DNA of 64,000 nt from Kosakonia cowanii JCM 10956 = DSM 18146 (lineage in GTDB: Bacteria; Pseudomonadota; Gammaproteobacteria; Enterobacterales; Enterobacteriaceae), in the NCBI RefSeq assembly GCF_001975225.1, contig NZ_CP019447.1:1-64000 (forward strand). The letters run 5' to 3'. Each line of letters begins with the position of its first letter. Positions within the stretch are counted from its first letter, which is position 1. The notes beneath the pieces were generated by a model, which worked only from the letters and a program-made list of their open reading frames with translations, did no database searches and had not been told where the DNA came from. Positions 13,709-22,913 of this stretch are shown here, one piece after another. The position numbers and the translations under genes were made by a program.

Positions 13709-14473
13709 TTACTCTTCGGTGGTTTCCGTTTCGCTCTCATCGTCCGGCACGCGACGCTTACCGACGTAGAAGCGAGCGAAAAAGACGCCGACTTCAAACA
13801 GGCAGTACATCGGGATCGCCAGCAGCGTTTGCGAAAAGACATCCGGCGGCGTCAGCAGCATGCCGACAACAAACGCGCCAACCAGCACATAAGGGCGCTT
13901 CTGCCGCAGGTCGTCCGGCGTAGTGACGCCCATCCAGCAGATCAGGACGATGGCGACCGGCACTTCAAACGAGACGCCGAAGGCCATAAACAGCGCCATC
14001 ACAAAGCTGAGATAGCTGGCGATATCGGTCGAGACCTGCACCCCTTCCGGCGCGGTGTGGGTCAAAAAGCCAAACGCCAGCGGGAAGACCACGAAGTAGG
14101 CGAATGCCATACCGATATAGAACAGCAGCGAGCTGGAGACCAGCAGCGGCACCACCAGGCGGCGCTCATGCTTGTAGAGCGCGGGTGCAACAAAGGCCCA
14201 CACCTGGTAGAGCACAACCGGCGCGGAGAGGATCAGTGACACCATAAAGGTGAGCTTGATCGGCGTGAAGAAGGGCGAGGCGACATCGGTGGCGATCATC
14301 GTCGCGCCCAGCGGCATCTGTTTGATCAGCGGCGCGGAGACCAGCTGGTAGATATCATTCGCGAAGTAGACCAGCGCGAGGAAAATCACCATCACCGCGA
14401 TGATGCAGTTCAACAGACGTTTACGCAGCTCAATCAGATGCGCGATCAGCGGTTGGGTATCGTCTACGGCCAT
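13709..14473 (-). CDS. tatC: Sec-independent protein translocase TatC
   Basis: TatC is the polytopic inner-membrane core of the Tat system and, with TatB, recognises twin-arginine signal peptides. The 254-residue protein has six hydrophobic segments and the conserved N-terminal region [20 protein letters not shown], plus [12 protein letters not shown] and [10 protein letters not shown]. The acidic C-terminal tail [10 protein letters not shown] faces the cytoplasm. It is two bases downstream of tatB. Tat substrates are folded proteins that often carry redox cofactors. Confidence 0.97.
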   Translation of the reverse strand: MAVDDTQPLIAHLIELRKRLLNCIIAVMVIFLALVYFANDIYQLVSAPLIKQMPLGATMIATDVASPFFTPIKLTFMVSLILSAPVVLYQVWAFVAPALYKHERRLVVPLLVSSSLLFYIGMAFAYFVVFPLAFGFLTHTAPEGVQVSTDIASYLSFVMALFMAFGVSFEVPVAIVLICWMGVTTPDDLRQKRPYVLVGAFVVGMLLTPPDVFSQTLLAIPMYCLFEVGVFFARFYVGKRRVPDDESETETTEE

Positions 14474-14475
14474 GT

Positions 14476-15000
14476 TCAGGACTTATCACTTGCAGAGGGG
14501 GTGGAGTCGGAAACCGGCGCAGCGGTTTTCGCCAGAGAGATTTTTGCCGGGGCAGTTTCTTCCGGCACTTCCTGGGGAGCCTGTTGCGGCGCGCTCACCT
14601 GATGTTCAGCAACGCCAGGCGTAACGCCTTCATGCTGCGCTTCGTAATCTTTCACCACCGGGTTATGGATGGTATGCGCTTCGTCACTCGCTTTTTCCGC
14701 GTCGTTGGCGCTGTAGGTGCGCTTCATCGATTCCGCCGCCTGACGCAGCTCGTCCATCGACTCTTTCAACTCCGGCGTCAGGTTATCCAGGCTCGCTTTC
14801 TCCACCTTCTTCAGGCTGTCCTGGAACTCCTGCAGCTTAAGCTCCTGCGTCAGTTCGTTCTGTACGGTGGTCGCCAGCGAGCGCAGGGCGCGGATCCAGC
14901 CAACCACAGTGCGCACGGCGACGGGCAAACGCTTAGGCCCCAGCACCACCAGACCAATGATAAAAACGAGTAACAATTCGCCAAAACCTATATCGAACAC
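14476..15000 (-). CDS. tatB: Sec-independent protein translocase TatB
   Basis: TatB pairs with TatC in the signal-peptide receptor complex. The 174-residue protein begins with [21 protein letters not shown] (one membrane helix with the conserved Glu near residue 8, then the GPKRLP hinge). An amphipathic helix and an Ala/Pro/Glu-rich cytoplasmic tail follow. The tail is variable within the family and carries no recognised motif. It is three bases after tatA, in the usual tatABC order. Confidence 0.96.
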   Translation of the reverse strand: MFDIGFGELLLVFIIGLVVLGPKRLPVAVRTVVGWIRALRSLATTVQNELTQELKLQEFQDSLKKVEKASLDNLTPELKESMDELRQAAESMKRTYSANDAEKASDEAHTIHNPVVKDYEAQHEGVTPGVAEHQVSAPQQAPQEVPEETAPAKISLAKTAAPVSDSTPSASDKS

Positions 15001-15003
15001 GAC

Positions 15004-15273
15004 TTACACCTGCTCTTTATCGTGACGTTTTTCGTCGCTCTTCACGACGTCGGGGTTACGGGTATCAGAGAGATTCTTCGCGATAAAATCTGCATCCTGT
15101 GCCGATTTTGCCTCACTCTCTTTTTTATCATCGTCGCTCATCGCTTTTTTGAAGCCCTTGATCGACGCGCCAAGATCGGAGCCAATCGAGCCGAGCTTTT
15201 TGGTGCCAAACAGCAGCACAACGATGACCGCAATAACCACCAACTGCCAAATGCCGATACTACCCATACTCAC
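15004..15273 (-). CDS. tatA: Sec-independent protein translocase TatA
   Basis: TatA oligomerises to permit passage of folded substrates across the inner membrane. The 89-residue protein has a short N-terminal membrane helix ([17 protein letters not shown]), the [14 protein letters not shown] amphipathic helix and a charged C-terminal tail. It is the first tat gene, 95 bp downstream of ubiB, so a promoter probably lies in 15274-15368. That gap holds no other gene. Confidence 0.97.
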   Translation of the reverse strand: MSMGSIGIWQLVVIAVIVVLLFGTKKLGSIGSDLGASIKGFKKAMSDDDKKESEAKSAQDADFIAKNLSDTRNPDVVKSDEKRHDKEQV

Positions 15274-15368
15274 TTCCCCTCTAAGAGACGATGTTAGAAA
15301 GAGGCCACAGTATACACGTTATCCCCTGGGCTGCATGTCCCTGACCGGCATGGCCAGGGCGCATCAGG

Positions 15369-17009
15369 TCAGCGCGTCTTACGCCAGCCCAGCAGCCAGA
15401 CAAGCAGCCCGCCGCCCATTAACCACAAAGGATTATTTGCCAGCTCAGGACGGGTTATCAGCAATAACGTGCCGCTTAACAGCAGCGTCGCACCGATACC
15501 AAACAGATAGCGCGACTGCCCCTGCCGTACGCGGTTGACCTCTAACTCTCGGGCAATTTTATCAACGCTTTGTTGCAAATGTTTTCCTTGCTGCAATCCG
15601 TTGAAGATCAGTTCAGGAACTTCCGGCATTCTTTCGATCCAGAAGGGGCCCTTCTCCTTGATTGCCCGCACCAGCGCCGGGAAACCAACCTGGTCTTTGA
15701 TCCACGTTTCAAGGAAAGGCTTCGCCGTTTTCCACAAATCGAGCTGCGGATAGAGCTGACGCCCTACTCCCTCAATGTAGAGCAGCGTTTTTTGCAGTAG
15801 TACCAGCTGTGGCTGCACTTCCATATTGAAGCGGCGCGCGGTGTTAAAGAGGTTCAGCAGCACGTGACCAAAGGAGATCTCCGCCAGCGGCTTCTCAAAG
15901 ATCGGCTCGCAGACGGTACGGATGGCAAACTCAAACTCTTCGACGTTGGTATCTGCCGGTACCCACCCTGAATCAACGTGCAGCTCCGCCACTTTGCGGT
16001 AGTCACGGTTGAAGAAGGCGATAAAGTTCTCCGCCAGATAGCGCTTATCTTCTTTGTTCAGCGAGCCGACGATACCGCAGTCAATGCCGATGTATTGCGG
16101 ATCTTCCGGGTGATCGTAGCTAACGAAAATGTTGCCAGGGTGCATATCGGCATGGAAGAAGCTGTCCCGGAACACCTGGGTGAAGAAGACCTGCACACCG
16201 CGTTCAGCCAGCAGCTTCATGTTGGTGCCGTTCTTCTCCAGCGCCGCGACATCGGAAACCGGGATGCCGTAGATGCGCTCCATCACCATCATGTTCTGGC
16301 TGCAGTAGTCGGAATAGACTTCCGGCACATAGAGCATCGGGCTGTTTTCAAAGTTGCGGCGCAGCTGAATGGCATTCGCCGATTCACGCAGCAGATCGAG
16401 TTCGTCGATCAGCGTCTTCTCATATTCGTGCACCACTTCTTGCGGGCGCAAACGGCGGCCATCCGGCAGCAGGCGCGGAACCCAGCCCGCCAGGCGGTAG
16501 ATCAGGCGCAGGTCCGCTTTGATGATCGGCAGAATGTCCGGGCGGATCACTTTGATCACCACCTCTTTGCCATTCTCTTTCAGCCGTGCGGTATGCACCT
16601 GCGCGATGGAGGCGGATGCCAGCGGTTCAATATTGAAATCGTCAAACCACTCTTCGACCGGGCGATCGCCCATCGCTTTTTCAATCTGCTTTTTTGCAAG
16701 CCTTCCGTCGAAGGGCGCAACGCGATCCTGCAACATCGCCAGCTGATCGGCGATCATAGGCGGGAAGAGATCGCGGCGGGTGGAGAGCATCTGCCCGAAT
16801 TTAATCCATACCGGCCCAAGTTCTTGCAGGGCAAGGCGCAGACGAACGCCCAACTCCTTCTCTTTATGCCGGTTGGGCATCCAGAAGAGGGTTCTGCGCC
16901 ACAGGCGCAGCGGCAGGGTAAGACGCATGTTGGGGATGAGCTCATCAAGCCCGTAACTCAAAAAAGTCTGGATGATGAAATAGAGTCGCCGTAATTCTCC
17001 GGGCGTCAT
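15369..17009 (-). CDS. ubiB: Ubiquinone biosynthesis ATPase/kinase-like protein UbiB
   Basis: UbiB is an ABC1/ADCK-family atypical kinase-like ATPase needed for ubiquinone synthesis and thought to help lipid intermediates leave the membrane. The 546-residue protein shows the KxGQ-type motif ([11 protein letters not shown]), the A-rich loop [19 protein letters not shown] and the DCG metal-binding motif. Two C-terminal membrane helices follow ([18 protein letters not shown] and [14 protein letters not shown]). Its start overlaps the ubiJ stop by 4 bp (ATGA), so the two are translationally coupled. Confidence 0.97.
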   Translation of the reverse strand: MTPGELRRLYFIIQTFLSYGLDELIPNMRLTLPLRLWRRTLFWMPNRHKEKELGVRLRLALQELGPVWIKFGQMLSTRRDLFPPMIADQLAMLQDRVAPFDGRLAKKQIEKAMGDRPVEEWFDDFNIEPLASASIAQVHTARLKENGKEVVIKVIRPDILPIIKADLRLIYRLAGWVPRLLPDGRRLRPQEVVHEYEKTLIDELDLLRESANAIQLRRNFENSPMLYVPEVYSDYCSQNMMVMERIYGIPVSDVAALEKNGTNMKLLAERGVQVFFTQVFRDSFFHADMHPGNIFVSYDHPEDPQYIGIDCGIVGSLNKEDKRYLAENFIAFFNRDYRKVAELHVDSGWVPADTNVEEFEFAIRTVCEPIFEKPLAEISFGHVLLNLFNTARRFNMEVQPQLVLLQKTLLYIEGVGRQLYPQLDLWKTAKPFLETWIKDQVGFPALVRAIKEKGPFWIERMPEVPELIFNGLQQGKHLQQSVDKIARELEVNRVRQGQSRYLFGIGATLLLSGTLLLITRPELANNPLWLMGGGLLVWLLGWRKTR

Positions 17010-17617
17010 TTGCCCTCCAGTTTATCCAGTCGTTTGGCTAAGGCGTCCGCGGCACGTTCAGCGGCCGCTGTCTCTTCGGCAAACCAGGCGATTTCCAGCG
17101 CGCCCGGTGCCACCCGCCACTCTTCCGTTAAGGCTTCAGAGAGATAGCGCTGCTGGCGCGTAAAGCCGTGGCGAAAAAGGCGCGCGCCGCCGCGCAGAAA
17201 TTTGCTGATACCCTCAGCGGCGATGTCGCCAGTCCACGGCGCAAGCACTTCCGCCGGGTCAAACTCGGCCTGATCCATCAGTGAAGAGAGGTTTTGTACG
17301 ACCTGAATATCGCCCTGCACTTCCAGTTCACCGCTGCGGATAAGCGCGGTGAGCTGCTGACGATCGCGCAGCTTCGGCAGCACGTTGAGGCGGGTAATGA
17401 CCGAACAGTCGGCTTCCCCTTCCCACTCGCTCAGCACGTCAACCTGGCGCTCGCTGAAGACCAGCACAATTGGCGCGGAAAACTCCTGCACCACCACGCG
17501 CAGCACTTTGCCGTAGAGACGCTGGCGCGCCGCTTTCAGCGCGCTGTCGCGGTAAAAAAAGGTATTCAGCACGCGTTCAATTCCCGCGGCCACCATCGGC
17601 TTAAAGGGCATACGCAC
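17006..17617 (-). CDS. ubiJ: Ubiquinone biosynthesis accessory factor UbiJ
   Basis: UbiJ (formerly YigP) has an N-terminal SCP2 lipid-binding domain and organises the soluble Ubi metabolon with UbiK. The 203-residue protein has a hydrophobic SCP2 region (residues about 15-120) and an amphipathic C-terminal helix ending in [16 protein letters not shown]. It is 5 bp after ubiE and overlaps ubiB by 4 bp. In E. coli the 3' part of this gene also yields the small RNA EsrE. The equivalent here would lie roughly at 17000-17300, but I cannot confirm a transcript from sequence. Confidence 0.94.
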   Translation of the reverse strand: MRMPFKPMVAAGIERVLNTFFYRDSALKAARQRLYGKVLRVVVQEFSAPIVLVFSERQVDVLSEWEGEADCSVITRLNVLPKLRDRQQLTALIRSGELEVQGDIQVVQNLSSLMDQAEFDPAEVLAPWTGDIAAEGISKFLRGGARLFRHGFTRQQRYLSEALTEEWRVAPGALEIAWFAEETAAAERAADALAKRLDKLEGK

Positions 17618-17622
17618 TCCTG

Positions 17623-18378
17623 TCAGAATTTGTAGCCACGGTGCAGGGCAACAATACCGGCGGTCAGGTTGTAGTAATCGACGTTTTCAAAACCAGCATC
17701 CTGCATCATCGCTTTCAGGGTGTCCTGATCGGGATGCATACGGATGGATTCAGCCAGGTAACGGTAGCTCTCCGCGTCGTTTGCCACCATCTGACCAATG
17801 CGCGGCAGAACGTGGAAGGAGTAAGCATCGTAAGCTTTGCTCAGCGGCTCAATAACCGGTTTGGAGAACTCCAGCACCAGCAGACGGCCGCCCGGCTTCA
17901 GCACGCGAAACATGGAGCGCAGCGCTTTCTCTTTGTCGGTAACGTTACGCAAACCGAAGGAGATGGTGATGCAGTCGAAAGTGTTGTCCGGGAACGGCAG
18001 CGCTTCGGCGTTCGCCTGCACATATTCAACGTTGCCGATAACACCAAGATTGCGCAGCTTTTCGCGGCCCATCTTCAGCATCGACTCGTTGATATCCGCC
18101 AGCACAACCTGGCCGGTTTCGCCAACCAGACGAGAAAATTTTGCGGTGAGATCGCCGGTGCCACCCGCCAGATCGAGGACTTTCTGCCCACGGCGCACGC
18201 CGCTGCAATCGATGGTAAATCGCTTCCATAAGCGGTGGATGCCCATCGACATTAAGTCGTTCATCACATCGTATTTTGACGCAACCGAATGGAAAACATG
18301 CGCCACCATATCGGCTTTATTTTCCTTGGCGACGGTCTGAAAACCAAAGTGTGTTGTCTCTTTTGAATCTTCCGCCAT
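17623..18378 (-). CDS. ubiE: Ubiquinone/menaquinone C-methyltransferase UbiE
   Basis: UbiE methylates demethylmenaquinone and the C2 position of the ubiquinone precursor using S-adenosylmethionine. The 251-residue protein has the SAM-binding motif I ([12 protein letters not shown], about residues 66-77), a post-I acidic residue in LADINESML, and the family signature [17 protein letters not shown]. It is first in ubiE-ubiJ-ubiB, 66 bp after rmuC. Confidence 0.98.
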   Translation of the reverse strand: MAEDSKETTHFGFQTVAKENKADMVAHVFHSVASKYDVMNDLMSMGIHRLWKRFTIDCSGVRRGQKVLDLAGGTGDLTAKFSRLVGETGQVVLADINESMLKMGREKLRNLGVIGNVEYVQANAEALPFPDNTFDCITISFGLRNVTDKEKALRSMFRVLKPGGRLLVLEFSKPVIEPLSKAYDAYSFHVLPRIGQMVANDAESYRYLAESIRMHPDQDTLKAMMQDAGFENVDYYNLTAGIVALHRGYKF

Positions 18379-18444
18379 CTTAGTGCCTGCTATTTAAGGA
18401 TTTGTTGATGAAGTGTATCAGATTGGACGCGATTGCCCTACGTT

Positions 18445-19902
18445 TCAACCGCCCGAAGAGGCCTTCGCCGCAGCCTCTTCGCCCGGCGTCGCCATATCTA
18501 ATCCCTTGTCTTGATTATGATCGTTAAACGCGTCTTGTCCTGCCCGCAGACGAAATTCTTCGTCCTGCTCCTGCGCCTGTGCGGCCAATTCCGGATTAAT
18601 CTCGCGCTTGATCTCGACGCCAAGGCCACGAAATGCCTCAGTTTGTGCCAGCAGGTTGCCGCGCCCTGAGCTGAGTTTTTTCATCGCCTGGCGGTAGTTC
18701 TCCTGCGCCTTCTCCAGGCTCTGGCCAATCGCGGTCATATCGTCGACGAAGAGGCGCATTTTGTCATACAGGCGGCTCGCCCGCTCTGCGATCTGCTGGG
18801 CGTTGCGGCTCTGGTGCTCGTAACGCCACAGGTTGGCGATAGTGCGCAGGGCAACCAGCAGCGTGGTCGGGCTGACCAGCATAATGTTGTTTTTCAGCGC
18901 CTCGGTAATCAGCTCCGGCTGCCTGTCGAGGGCGATTAAAAAGGCGGGTTCCACCGGGATAAACATCAGGACGTAATCCAGGCTGCGCAGACCGGAGAGC
19001 TGCTGATAATCTTTTCTTCCCAGCAGGCGAATGTGGCCACGCACGGAGGTGATGTGCTCCTGCAGCGCCGCTTCGCGGGAGAACTCATCCTCGGCGTTGA
19101 AGTAGCGCTCGTAGGCCACCAGCGTCATTTTGGCGTCGATCACCACGTCCTTGCCCTGCGGCAGGCGCACAATAACGTCCGGCTGCATGCGCGCGCGGCT
19201 CTCGTTCTCCATGCTTACCTGGGTCTCATACTCATGCCCTTCGCGCAGGCCGGAGGCTTCAAGCACGCGGGTCAGCACCACTTCGCCCCAGTTACCCTGG
19301 GTTTTGTTATCGCCTTTCAGCGCGCGGGTGAGGTTGATGGCTTCCTGCGCCATCTGGGCATTCAACTGCTGGAGGTTACGGATCTCATGCGCCAGAGTGT
19401 GTCGTTCGCGCGCCTCCTGGCCGAAGCTCTCCTGCACCTGGCGGCGAAAACCGTCGAGCTGCTCGCGCAGCGGGGTGAGTAAGCCATTGAGGCTCTGGCG
19501 GTTCTGTTCGTCAACGCGACGGTTGCTCTGCTCGAAAATACGGTTAGCGAGGTTTTCAAACTGCTCGCTCAGACGCTGCTCGCTGCTGTGCATCTGGCGC
19601 AGTTTCTCTTCCGCATGCAGTTGAGTGGATTCAAGCCGGGTGGTGACTTCACGCAGATCCGCTTCCAGCGAGCTGTTGATATGTTGCAGGCTGCGCAGTT
19701 CGTTATTCAGCAGCTCGCACTCTTCGCGCCAGTGGCTGTTCTGGGCGATCTGCTGGCGGGCGGCGCTCAGTTCACTGAAGACATCGCGCTGCTCGGCGAG
19801 CAACTCCGCCTGCTGCTGCGCACCGCGCCAGCTTGCGGCCAGCCAGCCGACCAGTAACCCTGCCAGCGCCACGGCTGCCAGTACGATGATTGAACTCTCC
19901 AT
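18445..19902 (-). CDS. rmuC: DNA recombination protein RmuC
   Basis: RmuC limits recombination at inverted repeats and is predicted to have a nuclease-like domain. The 485-residue protein begins with a membrane anchor (SIIVLAAVALAGLLVGWLAA), followed by a long coiled coil (about 25-210). The conserved RmuC domain includes NWGEVVLTRVLEASGL, DVVIDAKMTLVAYERY and YVLMFIPVEPAFLIAL. The low-complexity C-terminus differs in detail from E. coli. It lies between udp and ubiE on the same strand. Confidence 0.95.
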   Translation of the reverse strand: MESSIIVLAAVALAGLLVGWLAASWRGAQQQAELLAEQRDVFSELSAARQQIAQNSHWREECELLNNELRSLQHINSSLEADLREVTTRLESTQLHAEEKLRQMHSSEQRLSEQFENLANRIFEQSNRRVDEQNRQSLNGLLTPLREQLDGFRRQVQESFGQEARERHTLAHEIRNLQQLNAQMAQEAINLTRALKGDNKTQGNWGEVVLTRVLEASGLREGHEYETQVSMENESRARMQPDVIVRLPQGKDVVIDAKMTLVAYERYFNAEDEFSREAALQEHITSVRGHIRLLGRKDYQQLSGLRSLDYVLMFIPVEPAFLIALDRQPELITEALKNNIMLVSPTTLLVALRTIANLWRYEHQSRNAQQIAERASRLYDKMRLFVDDMTAIGQSLEKAQENYRQAMKKLSSGRGNLLAQTEAFRGLGVEIKREINPELAAQAQEQDEEFRLRAGQDAFNDHNQDKGLDMATPGEEAAAKASSGG

Positions 19903-19990
19903 TCCGCTCCCTCTTCATCACCCATTCCGTCGGGATTGTGCTGTATAAACGTCCAGTTTGGAAGGGCTTTTCTGCGAGGCGTTACGCAAA

Positions 19991-20016
19991 TAAAAAAGGC
20001 CGAACGCGTCGGCCTT
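19991..20016 (-). terminator. Rho-independent terminator of udp
   Basis: On the minus strand the stem AAGGCCGA/TCGGCCTT with a 5-nt loop is followed by a T-rich run. It begins 18 bp after the udp stop and separates udp from rmuC. Confidence 0.85.
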
Positions 20017-20034
20017 GTAAATCTGGAAGCGGGA

Positions 20035-20796
20035 TTACAGAAGTCGACGCGCGGCATCGACCACGATTTTCACCGCGTGGCTTTCGGTCTTCTTCATGGT
20101 TTCCGCGTTCGGGATCTCCTGCTGGGTGCGGTTGACGATCACCCCGGCAACCATCCCGGCGCGCAGCCCCTGGCTTGCACACATGGTCAGCAGCGTAGCG
20201 GACTCCATTTCATAGTTCATCACGCCCATTGACTGCCACTCTTCCATCGAGCCTTTAAAGCTTTTCACCACGCGGCCGGAGAAGGTGTCATAACGCTCCT
20301 GGCCCGGGTAGAAGGTGTCAGACGAGGCGGTCACGCCGATATGTTTAGTCGCGCCAATCGCATCGGCCGCAGCCACCAGCGCCGTGGTGCACTCAAAATC
20401 TGCCACCGCCGGGAACTCCATCGGGGCAAAGTGCAGGCTGGCACCGTCAAGACGCACGGAGGCGGTGGTGATCAGCACATCGCCGACGTTGATATGCGGC
20501 TGGATCGCGCCGGTGGTACCGACGCGCAGGAAGGTGCGGATGCCCAGCTGCGCCAGCTCTTCAACGGCGATGGACGTAGAAGGACCGCCAATACCGGTAG
20601 AACAGATGATCACTGCTTTGCCATCCAGCTCGGCGCGCCAGCTGGTGAATTCGCGGTGGGAGGCCAGCTTGACCGGCTTATCCATCAGCGCGGCGATCTT
20701 TTCCACTCGCTCTGGATCGCCAGGGACGATGGCCAGGGTAGCCCCTTGTAAATCGTTTTTAGTGAGGCCGAGGTGAAAAACATCAGACTTGGACAT
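20035..20796 (-). CDS. udp: Uridine phosphorylase
   Basis: Udp reversibly phosphorolyses uridine to uracil and ribose-1-phosphate in pyrimidine salvage and forms a homohexamer. The 253-residue protein matches the PNP/UDP phosphorylase family: [20 protein letters not shown] (phosphate-binding Gly and Arg region), [10 protein letters not shown], and [12 protein letters not shown] with the ribose-binding Glu-Met-Glu. Two CRP sites lie upstream, as in the E. coli gene, which is repressed by CytR and activated by CRP. Confidence 0.98.
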   Translation of the reverse strand: MSKSDVFHLGLTKNDLQGATLAIVPGDPERVEKIAALMDKPVKLASHREFTSWRAELDGKAVIICSTGIGGPSTSIAVEELAQLGIRTFLRVGTTGAIQPHINVGDVLITTASVRLDGASLHFAPMEFPAVADFECTTALVAAADAIGATKHIGVTASSDTFYPGQERYDTFSGRVVKSFKGSMEEWQSMGVMNYEMESATLLTMCASQGLRAGMVAGVIVNRTQQEIPNAETMKKTESHAVKIVVDAARRLL

Positions 20797-20869
20797 AACA
20801 GACTCCTCTGTGGTCGGTATTATCGGGGGGAGGTAAAACGGTACTTTACAGAAGCCACGCGCGTGTTTT

Positions 20870-20885
20870 CGTGACTGCTGTCACC
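20870..20885 (-). promoter_or_regulatory. CRP site upstream of udp (proximal)
   Basis: CGTGACTGCTGTCACC fits the CRP consensus TGTGA-N6-TCACA. Its centre is 52 bp from the distal site. The E. coli udp promoter has two CRP sites with this spacing and CytR acts between them. Confidence 0.75.
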
Positions 20886-20921
20886 ATGAATGAAATTGAT
20901 TGCACTCAATTTCCATAAAAT

Positions 20922-20937
20922 AGTGATACTCGTCACA
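20922..20937 (-). promoter_or_regulatory. CRP site upstream of udp (distal)
   Basis: AGTGATACTCGTCACA matches the CRP consensus closely (AGTGA-N6-TCACA). With the proximal site it makes the expected tandem arrangement for CRP/CytR control of udp. It could also influence the divergent dlhH. Confidence 0.78.
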
Positions 20938-21054
20938 CTAACACGTTATCCCCGCTAACTCAGCAGCAAAGATAGCCTGCGCACGGCGATTGCGCATGCC
21001 CTGGTCTTCATGACTATAGTTAGGGGAGCGCTAATAAAGGGTAGGGAGAATCTC

Positions 21055-21861
21055 ATGACCACCACCAAACAGCCGGGCTTTGCGCCTGCGGCTTCACCGC
21101 TTGCGTCAACCACGGTTCACACGCCGGAAGAGAGGCTGATCGCAGGCGAAACTTCCATTCCAACGCAGGGCGACACCATGCCCGCGTATCACGCCCGACC
21201 AAAAGATGCTGAGGGCCCGCTGCCAATTGTTATCGTCGTGCAGGAGATTTTTGGCGTCCATGAGCATATTCGCGATCTCTGTCGCCGGCTGGCACTGGAG
21301 GGCTATCTTGCCGTCGCGCCGGAGCTCTATTTCCGCCAGGGCGATCCGAATGATTTTGCCGACGTCCCCACCCTCTTCAGCGGGCTGGTCAGCAAAGTAC
21401 CGGATGCGCAGGTGCTGGCCGATCTCGACCACGTCGCCAACTGGGCGGCGCGTAATGGCGGTGACGCCCATCAACTGCTGGTGACCGGTTTCTGCTGGGG
21501 CGGCCGCATTGCGTGGCTCTACGCGGCGCACAACCCGCAGCTGAAAGCGGCGGTGGCGTGGTATGGCAAGCTGACGGGTGAAAAAACCCTGAATTCGCCG
21601 AAACACCCGGTCGATATCGCTACCGATCTGACCGCGCCGGTGCTCGGCCTTTATGGCGCGCAGGATACCGGGATTTCGCAGGAGAGCGTGGAGACGATGC
21701 GTCAGGCCCTGCGCGCGGCGAATGCCAACGCGGAGATCATCGTCTACCCGGAGGCGGGCCACGCATTCAATGCCGATTATCGCCCGAGCTACCATGCGGA
21801 ATCTGCCGCCGACGGCTGGCAGCGCATGCTGGCGTGGTTTGCGCAGTACGCGAAAAAGTAG
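21055..21861 (+). CDS. dlhH: Dienelactone hydrolase family protein
   Basis: An alpha/beta-hydrolase of the dienelactone hydrolase family; its physiological substrate is unknown. The 268-residue protein carries the Cys-Asp-His triad: GFCWGGR (nucleophile Cys), the LYGAQD aspartate and EAGHAFNADY (His). The ATG at 21055, preceded by GGGAGAATCTC, gives the N-terminus MTTTKQPGFAP as in E. coli YsgA. An upstream start at 21010 is less supported. It is divergent from udp and convergent with the ABC importer. Confidence 0.93.
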   Translation: MTTTKQPGFAPAASPLASTTVHTPEERLIAGETSIPTQGDTMPAYHARPKDAEGPLPIVIVVQEIFGVHEHIRDLCRRLALEGYLAVAPELYFRQGDPNDFADVPTLFSGLVSKVPDAQVLADLDHVANWAARNGGDAHQLLVTGFCWGGRIAWLYAAHNPQLKAAVAWYGKLTGEKTLNSPKHPVDIATDLTAPVLGLYGAQDTGISQESVETMRQALRAANANAEIIVYPEAGHAFNADYRPSYHAESAADGWQRMLAWFAQYAKK

Positions 21862-21872
21862 TGTTCCCACAT

Positions 21873-21897
21873 GGAGGCGGCACGCTATGCCGCCTCC
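21873..21897. terminator. GC-rich hairpin between dlhH and the ABC importer
   Basis: A perfect 10-bp stem GGAGGCGGCA/TGCCGCCTCC surrounds a 5-nt loop that contains the stop codon of the ATPase gene (21885-21887). It has no strong T run on either strand, so it could be a weak bidirectional terminator or an mRNA 3'-end stabiliser. Confidence 0.5.
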
Positions 21898-22913
21898 AGT
21901 TTCCAGCCTTGTAGTAAACGCACGCAGACCGACTGCTGCGGTTGCAGCGCGGCGTGATGAAACGCCGTCAGCCCCTGACCGTCCGCTAAACGTAGCGCCA
22001 GCAAATAGCGCTCGCCCTGATAAATACAGCTCTCCACCTGCGCGCTCAATCCTTCCCCGGCAATCTGCACATGCTCCGGGCGCACCAGCACCGGCTGCTG
22101 CGCGCCATACCCGCTCTGGGATAAGCCGTGATGCAGCGAGGCGCTGTCCAGCTGTTGATACCCGGCGGGCGTCGCCAGCGTCAGCACGCTGCCCTTACCA
22201 ATAAAGCGCGCGACCCAGCCGCTTTTCGGCTGCTGATAGAGATCCTGCGGCGCCCCCCACTGCATCAACTCCCCCTGATGCAGCACCGCAATATGGCTCG
22301 CCAGCGCCATCGCTTCGGCCTGATCGTGGGTCACATAGACAAAGGTGGCACCAGTGCGGCGATGAAACTCCCGAAACGTCTGCTCCATGGTGGCGCGCAG
22401 GTGTCTGTCGAGATTGGCTAGTGGCTCATCCAGCAGCACCACTTGCGGTTCAGAGACCAGGCAGCGGGCCAGCGCAACACGCTGGCGCTGACCGCCGCTA
22501 AGCTCATGCGGCGCACGCCCGGCATACGCTCCAAGTTCAACCACCTCCAGCGCCGCCATCACCTGTTTTTGCCGCGCGGCACCGTTTACTTTACGCAGCT
22601 TCAGCGGATAACCGACGTTTTCGGCAACCGTCATATGCGGCCACAGGGCATAGGACTGGAACACCATTCCCATATCGCGCTGCTCCGGCGGCGTATGGTG
22701 GCGTTTATCCGCCAGCAGGCGTTCACCCAGCAGCAAACGCCCGTCGCTTAATGTCTCCAGCCCGGCGAGAATGCGCAGCGTGGTGGTTTTGCCACAGCCG
22801 CTGGGGCCTAACAGCGCGGTAAACGCGCCCTGCGGCAGCGTTAAGGAGAGATCCCGCACCACCGCCTGCTCGCCAAACACTTTGCTGAGCCCTTCAAGCT
22901 TCAGTTCTGCCAT
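21885..22913 (-). CDS. ABC transporter ATP-binding protein (FbpC/AfuC-like)
   Basis: This is the ATPase of a periplasmic binding-protein-dependent importer. The 342-residue protein has Walker A LGPSGCGKTT (residues 36-45), the signature LSGGQRQRVALARC, Walker B VVLLDEPLANLD, the H-loop THDQ, and a C-terminal TOBE-like extension. It belongs to the ferric/spermidine/phosphonate class of ATPases. It overlaps the permease gene by 13 bp. The substrate cannot be read from this subunit. E. coli K-12 lacks the locus at this site. Confidence 0.85.
   Translation of the reverse strand: MAELKLEGLSKVFGEQAVVRDLSLTLPQGAFTALLGPSGCGKTTTLRILAGLETLSDGRLLLGERLLADKRHHTPPEQRDMGMVFQSYALWPHMTVAENVGYPLKLRKVNGAARQKQVMAALEVVELGAYAGRAPHELSGGQRQRVALARCLVSEPQVVLLDEPLANLDRHLRATMEQTFREFHRRTGATFVYVTHDQAEAMALASHIAVLHQGELMQWGAPQDLYQQPKSGWVARFIGKGSVLTLATPAGYQQLDSASLHHGLSQSGYGAQQPVLVRPEHVQIAGEGLSAQVESCIYQGERYLLALRLADGQGLTAFHHAALQPQQSVCVRLLQGWKLEAA

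Noticed and set aside
15978..16994. 338-codon plus-strand open frame opposite ubiB
   Set aside because: It is antisense to ubiB, has no family features and no ribosome site; it is explained by codon bias of ubiB.
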